A stretch of DNA of 57,881 nt from Perkinsus olseni (lineage: Eukaryota > Perkinsozoa > Perkinsida > Perkinsidae): assembly GCA_013115135.1 (NCBI GenBank), contig JABANP010000329.1, positions 1-57,881 of the forward strand, read 5' to 3'. Shown one piece after another: positions 33,640 to 44,602 of this stretch. Position numbers and translations under genes: made by a program. The notes beneath the pieces are model-generated. The model searched no databases and was not told where the DNA came from. It saw nothing but the letters and a program-made list of their open reading frames with translations. Within the stretch, counting starts at the first letter, position 1; each line of letters starts with the position of its first letter.

Positions 33640-34244
33640 TGTAGGCTTGAAAGCGGGAGATTGAACACCTGCTTGAGCGTATGCATTCGATGTCTGAGAC
33701 TGTCAAATTTCCTGAGGCTCCACCCTTTCAGCTCATAGAGTCTCTCACCCGTTTCGCCGGTTTCACCGATGACATAGAGACCCATTTGTTCCGTGCGGCC
33801 TCTGCGAGGAAGGCTCTCGAACGCGCTTCTCAAGAGGCGGATGTCACAAAGCGCGCGGAAGCTGTAGCCAAGTACTATCCACTTCAGGGAAGCTGGTATA
33901 GCTCGGCATCTTCTTCAGAGTCTTTGACCTACTCTCTCGTTGTGGCGAGGGTTTGGCTGAGGTCCAGAAGGAGGTTGATTTATTCGAACGAGAATGGACA
34001 TCGCCATCGGAAGGAGAGGAGGCAAGCTTAACGGGTTGAGCTCGTCTCAAGTGGCGTCTATGGATTCCTCTAGGTTGCGCCTAAAGCGATGCGTGGAAGA
34101 GCGAAGTACTTGACTGACGTCGTTCGGACCAAGGCCGAGAAGTGCCGTGCTGCCGTAGCCGGAATTCACGCCGACGGACTGCGAGCACTCGATGATATTC
34201 AAGACTGTATTGCGCAGTCGAGTACGACACCTCCAGCAGCTTGA
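33640..34244 (+). pseudogene. Helical (BAR-like?) protein, unit 2 partial copy
   Basis: Only the C-terminal third is present. It reads MHSMSETVKFPEAPPFQL, HLFRAASARKALERASQEAD, then VAPKAMRGRAKYLTDVV and, unlike unit 1, an unbroken tail (AGIHADGLRALDDIQDCIAQ) to a TGA at 34242-34244. The expected 5' exon junction, GCTTCAAAG in unit 1, is GCTTGAAAG here, creating an in-frame TGA right at the exon start, and the upstream half is missing. Probably non-functional, though its last exon preserves the correct reading frame of the family. Confidence 0.6.
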
Positions 34245-35404
34245 TTCACGTTTCCAGTCTTAGTGTGGTGTTCGGGGATGCCTTCTTCCGGTTCCTCTGT
34301 ACTGCGACCGGCTATTGGTCGTGTGGCGATTCATACGCGCAGGCTTTAGTATCATCTGTTACAGATGATCTGTACTCGCACTTGTTGTTAGGTAGCTTCG
34401 CAATGCTGAAACGTACGTTACGGTACGTATAAAATTCTGCTCTCCCTTGTCTGCGCCGATTTCATCGGCCCCGGATTTCGCTCAGCCCACTGCGGCCCCA
34501 GACTCCGTCCCGAAGCTAGCGGCTGTGAATCAAGCAGCAAACGAAGTACGAAGTTGCCTCGTTGATCACAGTCCCTGTGCATCGCTTGCCGCATAGTGGA
34601 TCGTTCTAGCTTGTCCAAATGCCGTACCCCTATGCCCAGTGTCGCATACCGTGCCATGTACTTCCTCCTTCGTTATGTGCGTGTAGGATAATCGCATCTG
34701 TTGATGGTCAACACAAGAAAAACCAGTTTAAGTGACCGACGGACGGCCCAATAATCCTTCTTCTGGAGGGAGCTGCTATCACTGAGGTCGGTTATAGACC
34801 AGCTACCACATTGGAATATTGATATGCTTTCCAATGGCAGATGAACAGGTGGCGCTAAGTTCACCCATTAGTTGCCAGGGAGAAGCGCATGTGGGAAATT
34901 AGTGCAGCACCTCACCATTGCATTTATCTCACCTCGGTTGCACGTGAGTCTCCGTGTGTGGCGATCTGTCTTCGCTGGAGGAGAACATCATGGTACGGGC
35001 GAAGACTAACTGAGGAGAACCCAACACTTGCGCTGGCCGTGAGACTTGAAAAATTGAAGTTGAGAAAGTTGAAAACTTGCTGAGGGATTCCTCGGGGTTG
35101 GGAGTTACAAAATCGACCTATGCCATGTTCCTTGAGGGAGTCCCTCAGAGCCCAGCTTGACGTGGACGCTCAATGGGCATGAGTCACGAAGGTTTGGCTG
35201 TTGGTACTGCTACGACAAAGACGCTCTTTGAGAGAGCATAACGAAGACAATGCGGCGAGAGATGAGTGAGAGCATGGAAATTATGCATGACTCCCAAATC
35301 GGCCGATTGAGTACGGGTGAGTACCTTGTAGTAGATCAAATATGTCAGATCTTCAGAAATGATTCTGGCCATGAAGGGATATCACGATGTAGAGAAAATA
35401 GCCC
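34245..35404. other. Gene-poor stretch between converging genes, unit 2
   Basis: Carries the same palindrome (34351-34369) and the same helicase fragment (34445-34590) as unit 1, with very few base differences over about 1.1 kb. No protein-like frame. Confidence 0.5.
34445..34590 (+). pseudogene. Detached fragment of the DEAH helicase, second copy
   Basis: Same fragment as at 28414-28560, derived from helicase DNA at about 23176-23330 and carried along in the segmental duplication. Confidence 0.75.
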
Positions 35405-37626
35405 TTATAATCTGGTATGCAGCATGAAACTGTTCACGGTCTCCATAACGCCACGGGGGTTCTGATGGGCAGCGGCGTGGCCAGCCCTATACACCTGAGA
35501 CTGGCTCCTCGCGAAGAAGATATACGAAGGCATGAGGCTGCCTTCTTAAGAAGAGTGGCGTAAATGTTGATGAGCGAAGCCTCACTTGGACGAAGTCATA
35601 TCCGCCGTTATTGCTGGTCCTTCGCAGCCCGACAACTCGCCCGGTGCTATCCTGAATGGAACGGAGCGTCCATGACTCTCACTCCGCCACGGAATAACGA
35701 CACCGGTGCTGTTTATGCTAGCTATTTTTCGTGGCGACTGTCTTTCTCACCTTGAACTCGACATCGGCGGCCTTCCGGAAGTCCTCCTGACCGCGCCAAG
35801 TCAAGCCAAGCATCCATTCCTTCAGGCCCATGAAGTTGCAGACAGAATCAACATCTCCAGCAATGGTCAGCACCTGTCGTCAAGCAGTCTCTCACTCATC
35901 TTCCTCCCATCCGACTCACACGAATATCGGAGTCCAGTAAGCCGGGCAGGAAGTAGTCTGAATTCACCAGGGCGAAGGGGCTCAGCTGCTGGTAGACCTG
36001 TTGAGGAAGGTCACGAGACATGCCGAGCAATACGAAACTGCTCGGCATAGTTTTCCCACCGAATCGCTGCTGATGATGAACTTTCCAGACACCTTGAGGA
36101 AGGTCTTCACATTTTCTCGGTTCAAGTACGCTTCAACCTGTGAACGTATATCAAAACTGTCTGCCTCTCGGCCTTGATTGAGAATGAGTGGCCTCGGTTG
36201 ATGCGGTTGAAGCAGGTCGCACATTGGGAGGATCTTCCTCATTCAGGCACCCCTCAGGTAAGTGTTGATCAGGGTCCGAACACTTGGCGCTGAGCTTGTA
36301 GCTGGAAAGAGGAGAGACACCTCCTTCGTGGTCGGGGGGGGGGTCTAGCAGAAAGGAGTTTTGACCTACAAGTCCACGCCATTCTCCACCAGGGGATCCA
36401 GAACGATGCTCTGACAATGGATATGCGCGTCTTCGCAGGACTTGACTAAGAGTAGCAGGGACTAGGTAGGATTTTCGTCATGTTAGATTACTCTGCTTAT
36501 TGCACTTATCGATCATGTCCAAACACGCAGGTATCTGCTGGTTCATTTTATCATATCTGATTGACAGAAATACGAGAGGTTTGTCAACGGCGCCGAGCAT
36601 ATCTGCATGCTTACTGATCTTCTGTGATGACCGGCTCCACAGTCTTACTTTTGAAGGCCATCTCGGGGAATGAAGGCCACCTTGAACGAATGAAGCAGTG
36701 GGAGATCCTTATTGGGATACCGCGATCTCACTGCTTCCTAGCATTCACCATGGCGTTGCAGAAAATGATGCCTCGCAGGTTTATCTTGGGACTGCCGATC
36801 TTCACAGCATGTGCGACCTGGGGGAGTAGAACTCCTGAAAGGTTCACCACAACACGGAAGTAAGAGGTCGTGCTGTCCACTGTCACCTGCATATGAGGCT
36901 CCAACAAGATAGAAGGGTCCCTTGTACTTGGGAAACTCGTCTAAGAACTGGTCCAAGAAACTGTATCTGCCGATGATCGATCGAAGTACAACAGTATTCC
37001 GTGTTAGCCAGAACCAACATGTTTTCCACGGTCTCTGCGAATGTCTGCTCTGGTGGCCATCCTTTGCTGTATCCAACCCTAACGGGTTGGTCCAGCCAAA
37101 TACCATTCGCTCGGTTGGTCCACGAATACCTGTATCAACAGGCTTAAAGACAATGGAGCTGACGAGCTCACTTACGGGTTGGTAGAAGCTTCAGTGCCCT
37201 TCTTATTTACCAAGCAAGGTCCGTTGTACCCGACCGCAGAAGCAACGCCGCTCTCTCCTGGACCACCCTCGAGCCATAGAAAGATAGGGTCCGTCTCTGG
37301 GTCATTCCTCGACTCGAAGAACCAGAAAAAGTACCTTCTAGCAGGTCGGGTGGTTTGAGCATGCGCTGCAGAGGAGCCCACTCCCTTTTGGGATTTTGTG
37401 GGTCAACAGTATAGCTTCCGTGAGCTTGCTCAACATTGGGATCACATAGACCTCCTTTGCCTTGATGAATAACCTGGAGTCTCCTCGAAGTTGTATTCCC
37501 GGCACCTAGCCAACCACGAGAAAAATCTTCGGCTTTCTTCCGGAAACTACCTGTGGAGGAGAGGCGAGCAGTTGCAAGCTCCGAGAGGAAGCTGCTGAAG
37601 TATAATATGATCGAGGGGAACAACAT
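35405..37626 (-). CDS. S10 serine carboxypeptidase, unit 2 copy
   Basis: Paralogue of the gene at 29370-31590 with the same exon order. It starts at ATG 37626 (MLFPSIILYFSSFLSELATA, signal peptide). Blocks: CDPNVEQAHGSYTVDPQNPK, RYFFWFFESR, LEGGPGESGVASAVGYNGPC, FPKYKGPFYLVGASYAGDS, GVLLPQVAHAVKIGSPKINL, YLNRENVKTFLKVSGKFI and the His block YRAGHAAAHQNPRGVME. The stop is at 35407-35405. This copy is closer to the family consensus at both the nucleophile (GASYAG) and the histidine (AGH) than the unit 1 copy, though the Glu of GESYAG is Ala in both. Copies differ by many substitutions in exons, so divergence is not recent or selection differs. Confidence 0.82.
36332..36340. repeat. Poly-G tract
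   Basis: A run of about nine G between TCGGG and GTCTAGC inside the carboxypeptidase gene, absent at the matching point of unit 1. A likely place for length error in assembly. Confidence 0.7.
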
Positions 37627-38365
37627 TTCGCCCTGAGAGGAGTGTTCGGTTGATGAAGTGTCAGCAGGTCTGGAGTCAATATCGGTATCCCTATAACCTT
37701 TAGTGAATGGGGAAAGGAGCACCGCTCCATCGCTCCTCTCGTCACAAGAAGGGATACAAGGGGACTCAGTGCTCTATACCGTGACCTGTAGCTCAGTGTA
37801 GTACGTATGCACTATAACTCAGTACAGTGTGGTTGTTTGAGACGGGGCTCAAAGAGTGGTGAAATTGCACTTTAAGGGGAGCTAAGCACAAAATTGCACA
37901 GCTCATAATAAGGTCAAACGCTAATCTGATACTAACGCAGTAACTACTAACGAGTAGTACTGAACCAGGCTGGAACTGTTACATAGCTAACGCTATAGTC
38001 GTCACTATGTTGTCTCTATAGTGCACATAGACTCCTGCACGCGAGTGAAAAGTGCAGAATGCTATGAGATACTGATAGTTACTAAGCAGTAGATATGATT
38101 ATCACTGTACTGGAAGCAGAGACAAGCGGGGGGCGCCGTAGTGGCGTAGTGCGGCGTGTCCCTGTAACACGAAGAGCCTCATAAGCGATCGGCGATTGGG
38201 CTGTATAACGCAGTCAAGCATGGTGTCGCAGCTAGCTGGTTACGCGGTAGCAGCTAGCGGTTTTACGTGCAGCTAGCCAATGGGCTCACTCGATTTTACG
38301 GCGTTGAATTTAGGCGTCTTGCGATTTTCAGGCGTTGATCTTGTGTTGCTCCACGGTACTTCCTC
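37627..38365. promoter_or_regulatory. Divergent intergenic region, unit 2
   Basis: Between carboxypeptidase (-) and zinc-finger A (+). About 37780-38110 is unlike unit 1 and AT-richer, with repeated CTCAGT/GTAGT and ACTAACG-like words. From about 38130 onward similarity to unit 1 returns in patches. Confidence 0.5.
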
Positions 38366-38863
38366 ATGAGCGATTGGGGTGCTCACTCAAATTTTCGCAT
38401 CCCCGATACCGTCCCATCTCTGACTCCTCGGTCGGCCGGTAATCAGCTGCTTGAGGGAGACAACAACAGCATCACAGGTCATGAGAGGTTCGTGTTGGCT
38501 ATCAATAACATAGTACAAGTGCCGGATGGATGGCAGTGTCACGTATGCGACACCCACATCCCGGGGTCCGACTACGAGGCTTGGGTGCATACGTATGATG
38601 ACGATCATCGCCGCCGGAGGCCACCAAAGCCGAAGCGTGAGCACGTGTGGCTGCTGCTGATCTCCTCGAGCTCCGTCGCAGGTCCTGCTGATCTACCTCC
38701 CTATCTTGATGTGCGGGATTACTCTGGCGCCATGCATTGCGACGTATGCCGAGTCAGACTGACCAACTACGCCGCACAAGAATCGCACCTCCGAGGGCGG
38801 CAGCATATTTACAGACTGGACGAACAGCGTCGGCGTGCCAGGAACAACAATTACCCTCACTGA
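38366..38863 (+). CDS. U1/matrin-type C2H2 zinc-finger protein A, unit 2 copy
   Basis: Nearly identical to 32251-32748, with the same start, the same two fingers (WQCHVCDTHIPG; MHCDVCRVRLTNYAAQESHL) and the same predicted 45-nt intron (38637-38681). The few differences are mostly conservative (E to R, T to A, S to N). The strong conservation contrasts with the diverged flanking DNA. Confidence 0.75.
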   Translation: MSDWGAHSNFRIPDTVPSLTPRSAGNQLLEGDNNSITGHERFVLAINNIVQVPDGWQCHVCDTHIPGSDYEAWVHTYDDDHRRRRPPKPKREHVWLLLISSSSVAGPADLPPYLDVRDYSGAMHCDVCRVRLTNYAAQESHLRGRQHIYRLDEQRRRARNNNYPH

Positions 38864-39166
38864 TCGCAACGGTACACTCGCCCTTTCGTATCAGATCTCA
38901 GACATCTGCCCTGTGGATAAGGGCCTCTGTGCATGCTGGCAGAGAGTGGACTTCGGCGAGGCGCAGGTGGCGTGTTGTTGGCGTAACACTCGTGCGCAGG
39001 CCGAAAGGTCTGCATTTTATCCACGTACGCATTACCGGACCACCTCCGATGCTCAACACCTATGCAGAGTGTAAGGGAAGTTTCTTGCCTGTAGTGGTTG
39101 CGCTTGCCAACAAGTGGAAATAGTCTTCTAGTACTGACCAGTCACCTCTACAGTGAGACAATCCCA
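38864..39166. other. Spacer between zinc-finger genes A and B
   Basis: About 300 bp without a supported exon. Unit 1 has a shortened version. Presumed 3' UTR of A and promoter of B. Confidence 0.4.
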
Positions 39167-39750
39167 ATGTCCTCATCTTCCTGGGGCCGAGACTGCAGGT
39201 TCCACATTCCGTCAACCACCTCTAACAGCTCGGCTATTGATGAGGAAGCGGCACCAACCGGAGATGAGCTGTGCGCCGGCCCAGCCGTGAGCCCTCAAGA
39301 TCAGTTCAACCTAGCGATTAATCATGTCAGCAATCTAAGCGGCATCTGGTTCTGTAGCATATGCGATGTGGCCATAATGGAAGGCAGGCTTGCTGCCCTC
39401 AATCATCTTGATAGTGTCGAACATAAAAAGATGCGGAGCAGCTATCAACCAAGAAGTGAGAATGATTTTGCTCGATCCGAGGTGCAGTTTCCGGTAGCAA
39501 TGGTTCTCATCGGTCTCTTAGTGCCGCTGTCTTGTCAGAGCCTCCCAATGTACCCGAGTACTACTACATCGAGAGGAACGATTACTCTGGATCGGTTCAC
39601 TGCCGGTTATGTCGTAAGAGGCTAGGGAGTGTTGATACGTGGTCTTCGCATGAACGGGGCAGGGCCCATGTAAGCAGTCTCACTGGTTTGCGAAGAAGAC
39701 AGCTGAACGCCAAGTGTGCTAGAGAAGAAGGCAGTCGTTCCCTCCAGTGA
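39167..39750 (+). CDS. U1-type C2H2 zinc-finger protein B
   Basis: ATG 39167 (MSSSSWGRDCRFHIP), stop 39748-39750. One intron near 39494-39540 ends in CTTGTCAG or CTTGTCAGAG; phase favours the latter. It encodes two fingers: WFCSICDVAIMEG with HLDSVEHKKM downstream, and VHCRLCRKRLGSVDTWSSHE followed by RGRAHVSSL, again Cys-x2-Cys-x12-His-x5-His. It shares the layout of protein A (start, N-terminal box, first finger near residue 70, YYYIERNDYSGSVHC like VRDYSGAMHC), so A and B are ancient paralogues. Probably RNA binding. Only this copy is intact. Confidence 0.75.
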
Positions 39751-39966
39751 ATCGGGGTTTGAGCGCGGCCGCCATTCTTCCTGTCTCGTTCCATTCCTTT
39801 CTAGCGTCAGCATCATTTCACCTCACGTTGACTGTAGTTTTTTGGTGAAGTATCATAACTATTCTGTGAACATTTTTCCCATCCCGGTGTTTCCTCTAGA
39901 TCTGTTACTCGAGTTCAGTGATTGAAGTCTTGTCTAGACTGCGGCATCGGGAAGCTACCTTTGCAC

Positions 39967-42020
39967 ATGGGCAGCATGTCATCCGACTACAGCCCCCAGC
40001 TCACCTTGGTCCCATTCACTACTAGCTCGGGTGCCAACAATCGCCCTCAAGAATCTCCACGGACGGGGGAGCGCCGCTCCTCCCCGGTTCAAAGGTGTGA
40101 CCCAGGAAGGTCTCCATCGATTTTACCGTGTAACAGTATACAGTATCGATGAGTGGAGGTCGCGGCGGAGTGGCAATAACGACGTCGGCAAGTTTAACGG
40201 CCGATTCAGAACTTCGTGTGCTGCTGATCATCAATGCAATGCACATCTTCTCCAGGCCGATGTCAACAGTGTCCACGATAGCCCCATCGTGCTATGTATC
40301 ATCTGCCACCACCACTGCCGCTGCGATTACCTTCGACAGCAGATCTCCCAGTCCTGCTATGAGCGACATAGGGCCGGTAGGCACTTCGGTGAATCCGCTC
40401 TGCAGCCGAGACGAAGAGTCGGGCGCGATAGCTCATTCGATTCAGTCGTTTCCTGTTCAGTTCCCACGGGTTTGCTCGCCCTCTTTCGCTGACGAGAGGC
40501 TGTTGTCGGCCATGACTGCGAATAAGATGGCCAGGCTTCCCACCATAACCCCTTCTACGGTCGGTACATCGTCTTCTTCCTCCTCGACTCAGCAGAAGAT
40601 AGCGGACGTCACTGCCCCAGAAGTCAACAGGTGACGCCCGTAGCGAGCTCCTTCAAGGAGCCTCCTTGGGTCATTCTCCTTCTTCTTTTCGGACCTCGAA
40701 ATAGGATACGATAATAGGGGCTCCTTAGGCACCGAGCCTCAGTGCTCGAGTCTATCGGTCTGATGCTGGACGAGGGCCTGCTGGACAAAGATGACAGTGC
40801 AAGAGCTGTACTTCTTGCAACGCAGGGTGGTACCACATCGGCTCGGCCAGCTGTATCGATCATAACAGGGCCCTCTCAAGTGTCCACTCTCTTCGATCTG
40901 ATATCGAGCCGCTCCTCATTGCCCGCCAAAGCCGAGTTCGTGAGGATGTACCTGTCCGGAATTGCGGACGACGCTAAAAATGTAGACAGTTGCACGACCT
41001 TCCGAAGGCCTTCGCCTATCTGTTACCTTCAGAATGAAGCATCTCCCTTCAACGTCCAGCCATCTCCACAATTTCCCACCCTTCCCGCCGTACTCAGGTG
41101 ACCGGTAGATCATAAAGCGCGTGCGTCTCACGAGCCATTTTCTTTCAGGTGCATTTCCGATGCCGCCTTACGGGGCCCATCCGAGCTGCTACCCGATGGG
41201 AGTGTATGACCATGGCTATTGCTTGCCCGTGCATCCAGGGTTCCAGGGAGCCCCTCCTTCTGTGGGTCACCCGCAGAGGATACCGCTTCCACAGCAATTG
41301 CCGATGGGCCAGGGAGGCACCCCAGTGAGCCAGCATGGCCACTGCCTACCACAACTAGCTCCCGTACCATCAGCCTGGTCTTCACTATTGCCCTTCGCCT
41401 GCATCGCAAGCTGGAGGCGCTAAAGACAACGGCAGCACACCGCCGCTGCATGCCGCCTGCTCTCCTTCAGAGGCCGACTCAGACGACAGTCGAAAGTAAG
41501 ACTATCCCAATTTGCATTTACCGTCCTTTGTGTGACCCCGTTCCCTCTCACCATACCGCGTAGGCTCGGCTCTGTGCACAGACACACTTGTTACTGCCCC
41601 GCCCCCATACCGTACCCAGGGCCATATCCATATCAATTCGCTCAGCACTTCGGTGCCCGCAGTGTTAGTAATTCATACGAGTAAGCTGGGCCTCCCTGAC
41701 CTGGCCGCGGTCTCTCGTCTTATCTAACACAAGGACGCTCATCTGAGTCCTGCCAGATTCCATCCGGCGCCAACCCCCCCGCTGGTGAGCTTGCCGAGCC
41801 CGCGAGGTAGGCGGGGGATCCCGCACCACAACTGTTGGTCATGTGTCACACAGCTGATTATATTGGGAATTACGATCTCTCACAGGCGTCTCCCCATCAC
41901 CAACGCCCCCGCCCGTTGTGGTTCCTCAATTCACACAGCGGAATGCCGCCGGAGCCCTCAATGTCGCAGCTCCGAGCGCAAGCGGATCAGCAAGCCCAAC
42001 TGGAGCGGCATCATAAATGA
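39967..42020 (+). CDS. Low-complexity Ser/Pro/Met-rich protein, unrecognised
   Basis: Starts at ATG 39967 (MGSMSSDYSPQLTLVPFTTS). Later readable exons: GVAITTSASLTADSE; a Ser/Thr-rich stretch; LSAMTANKMARLPTITPSTV; a helical exon ESIGLMLDEGLLDKDDSARA with AKAEFVRMYLSGIADDAK near 40745-40980; and Pro/Gly/Tyr-rich blocks (FPMPPYGAHPSCYPMGVYDH, about 41150-41215). The last exon ends QLRAQADQQAQLERHHK with a stop at 42018-42020. Such composition is common in RNA-granule and transcription proteins, but no domain is recognisable. Exon boundaries and whether this is one gene are uncertain. Confidence 0.4.
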
Positions 42021-42169
42021 AGGCGGGGGTCCAATTAGAAACGTCCATGCTTGTGTCTTTTGTTTTTCCTTGAGTTGGTCGGAAGCGATAAGGGGCAAAC
42101 CTTCCAGACACGTATTTGGCGCTGGTACGAGTCCGTGCTCCGCAGTCTAGTATTCCACCCCTTTTCGGA

Positions 42170-43409
42170 ATGCTTTTCCCCGCCCACGTTGAGGCCCTCC
42201 GCTGCCGAATGGTTGAGAGGCTCTGGAAAGACTCGCCTGCTGTCGGGCCCCTGCCGGAGTTGATGAGCGAGATCATGGCCTGCATCCCTAAACCTGTGCT
42301 CACTCTGGACTGCCCTACGGAGGAAGTTATCCTCAGAATCAGTAGGATTCCCGACTTCATATTCGCCAAGGGTGGTGTTGTCTACGGTGTCTCTCACGTT
42401 GAGTCGTCTATCACTCTGCAGCAGATATCCCCACCAGGAGAAGCGACCACACTGGTCTCGGGAGCGCCATTCTCCCTGACTCCTGCCACGGGTGACGAAG
42501 CCCTGTTCTACTACGCTGCTGATACTAAACATCTTTACGTTCTCTATGCTGTCAAATCCCTGTCAGTGGTATACAAGCTTCCTCGACTACGACGTGGAGG
42601 CCGCCAAGATGAGCGCTATGAGGGAACTACCCGAGCTAAATTCTGGTGGGATGCGTCCAAACCATATGGTGGTGATCGACGATGAAGTCTTCGTGGCTGT
42701 GAGCCGATCAGACCGGTCGGAAATTCGACATTTCAAGTGGCAGGAGTCTAGTGAGGTCATCGTGGTGTGGCCCGCGGCGGCGGCCGCCAAAGCTGGTAAA
42801 ATTCTGCACTTGAACCCGGGCTCAGTGAAGCCTCTCTCTTTGAACATAGTGCTTCTCGACAACTCCATCACTTACCTCGTTCCGCTGGAAAGGGTCAGAG
42901 AGGCATCTCCAGTAGTGTTCAAGGCGAAGGCAAGGAGGCCGCTGCTCGACCTGTCAATTCACTCGGCGGAATCTTCGATTGTCGGGTCCAATGCCTTCCG
43001 TGTGAGGAGACAAAGTGGCCAGTATGTTCTCGTGAACATTCAACCGGAGCTGATGTCCGAAACCTTCCCACTGCGGAACTCATCATTGCTGACATGCCCC
43101 GCTGCTTCGGATCTTGCTGGGAATATCTATTTCGTGTTCGACCGATGCTTCAGGAAACAGTCGCCGATCTTCGGCAGCTCGGAGAATCGGCCAGCATTCA
43201 ATTCCCGGGGACGGGAAACCCTTGGTGGCCCTCCTGCAAGCGGGTCTATATTCGGCGGTGGCCCCCCTGCAAGCGAATCTATCTTCGGCGGTGGCCCCCC
43301 TGCAAGCGGGTCTTTATTCGGCGGTGGTTCACTGCAAGCATCTACCAGCAACTTGGAGTGCCGATCGGACTACCGATTACTCCGAGCATCCCCCTATCTT
43401 CACCTGTAA
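42170..43409 (+). CDS. FG-repeat protein, nucleoporin-like
   Basis: The N-terminal part (MLFPAHVEALRCRMVERLW, then VLTLDCPTEEVILRISRIPD, FAKGGVVYGVSHVESSITLQ) and middle (HMVVIDDEVFVAVSRSDRSE, LLDNSITYLVPLERV) look like successive beta-rich blades. Between them, near 42580, the frame must shift by one base: VVYKLP continues as DYDVEAAKMSAMREL only if one base is dropped. A 28-nt intron 42539-42566 is the alternative. The C-terminus carries SPIFGSSENRPAF and three 11-residue units GGPPASGSIFG, i.e. FG repeats as in nuclear-pore proteins. The stop is at 43409. The upstream exon is not resolved. Nucleoporin is an inference from the FG motifs. Confidence 0.55.
43224..43322 (+). repeat. 33-bp coding repeat, three units
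   Basis: Units begin GGTGGCCCTCCTGCAAGCGG and encode GGPPAS(G/E)S(I/L)FG. The third base differences are few, so this is a young expansion of an FG motif. Confidence 0.85.
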
Positions 43410-43416
43410 TTCGATC

Positions 43417-44536
43417 ATGGATTCTCGAGCTAGCACCCCAGAACGCCCATCCACTGCATGGCATGGAATCCACTCGGTAAGGCTCAAGAGAAATATCCGC
43501 TGTAGCTAGATTTTCATTGTAACAGTTTCGTTTGATATCGCCGTCGCGTTGATGATATGATTATTCTGCTAGAGATGGCACGCCTGCATACCCTTCGCTC
43601 GTGTCCGTGTTGCAACTCCTGATTAGCAGGTCGTAGGCCCTTGGTCTGACTTATTATAATTTCTGGGTGGTGTGGTATGCTTGGTCGACTATATGGCACG
43701 GATGTCCAGTCCATATACGAGTGAAATTCTAGCATCCATTAGCATTAGAAGTTTTGTTACAACTGAATGCTCCAACGATTCCTGTGGGGTATACGAGCAC
43801 GGACAGGCGCTGCCACGTTCACAGGTGAGTGTGTGGGTTGCCTCTGGGAGTTGCCCACGATTAGCTACTCGTTGAGACGTCCTTGAGGATACAGTAGTGC
43901 CACCGAGGGTTCTCCTGACGCGAATACTTGTCAGTCTTTCTGCACGGTCGCAGCCCTACAACAACATGCAAGGTTTCTCTCATCGTCTCAGCTGCGGCAG
44001 CACTGGGTCTGGGCGTGATGTTCCTCCCAGTGGGAGTTCTGAAGGAGAGAGACACCGAGCCCTCCAACTCTGTTAAAGAGTCGGTCTTCTACGCCTTGCC
44101 GATGCTACCCGCCTTTTATTTCCATCTCAACTTCAGCTTGCATCCCGTCTGGGTAAGTCGGGTGGAATTCCTCAAATGGCTCTTCCTAATGTCTATGGTT
44201 CTATTTAGTCGCTGCCAGTGCTTTACCTAGCCGGATGGGCAGGAATGATGGGTGGGCAAGCTCTCGCTGTGAGCGACACTGCAATGAAGGATTCCGCCAG
44301 AACTGCGTAGCGTGTTAAAGTTGACGTTTCTGTTCGCCCCGGATGTTGGCGTTGTCGTCAATCAGGGAATGCCGATAAATAGTCAACAGCAACTCCCTGC
44401 GAGGATCACGCATGCTGAGCGAGATCTAGCCCAGGGGCTGCTTTTCGCCAACCTGTGCAGACAGTCGATAGCATGCCGTCCTTCAGGCATCCAACTATCC
44501 GGGGCTCCGATGGGCAGCGACACTGGAGAACTCTAG
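43417..44536 (+). CDS. Multi-pass membrane protein, unrecognised
   Basis: Starts only 8 bp after the stop of the FG protein (MDSRASTPERPSTAWHGIHS, then GTAAGG donor). Middle exons include SLIVSAAAALGLGVMFLPVG and VFYALPMLPAFYFHLNFSLH, joined over an intron at about 44153-44208 to LPVLYLAGWAGMMGGQALAV. A last exon without membrane character (MPINSQQQLPARITHAERDL) ends at 44536. At least three membrane segments, short hydrophilic ends. No family recognised. The exons between 43480 and 43925 are not resolved. Confidence 0.45.
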
Positions 44537-44602
44537 TCCTACTCATTGTAGAGATTTTGAACCTGATATCCAATCCCTCACAATCATTTACTATTCACCA
44601 TT

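Larger units (their letters stand above)
33226..39760. repeat. Tandem segmental duplication, unit 2
   Basis: Starts at the point where the zinc-finger B remnant gives way to helicase 3' sequence (about 33226) and ends just after zinc-finger gene B at about 39760, where the tail (CCAGTGAATCGGGGTTTGAG) matches 33193-33212 of unit 1. Relative to unit 1 it lacks the equivalent of about 26060-27520 and has a shorter, diverged 37745-38300 segment. Confidence 0.85.

Noticed and set aside
41128..42532. Several minus-strand frames of 107-165 residues.
   Set aside because: Arginine/serine/proline-rich mirror images of the Pro/Met-rich and FG-protein plus-strand exons, without splice-consistent extensions.
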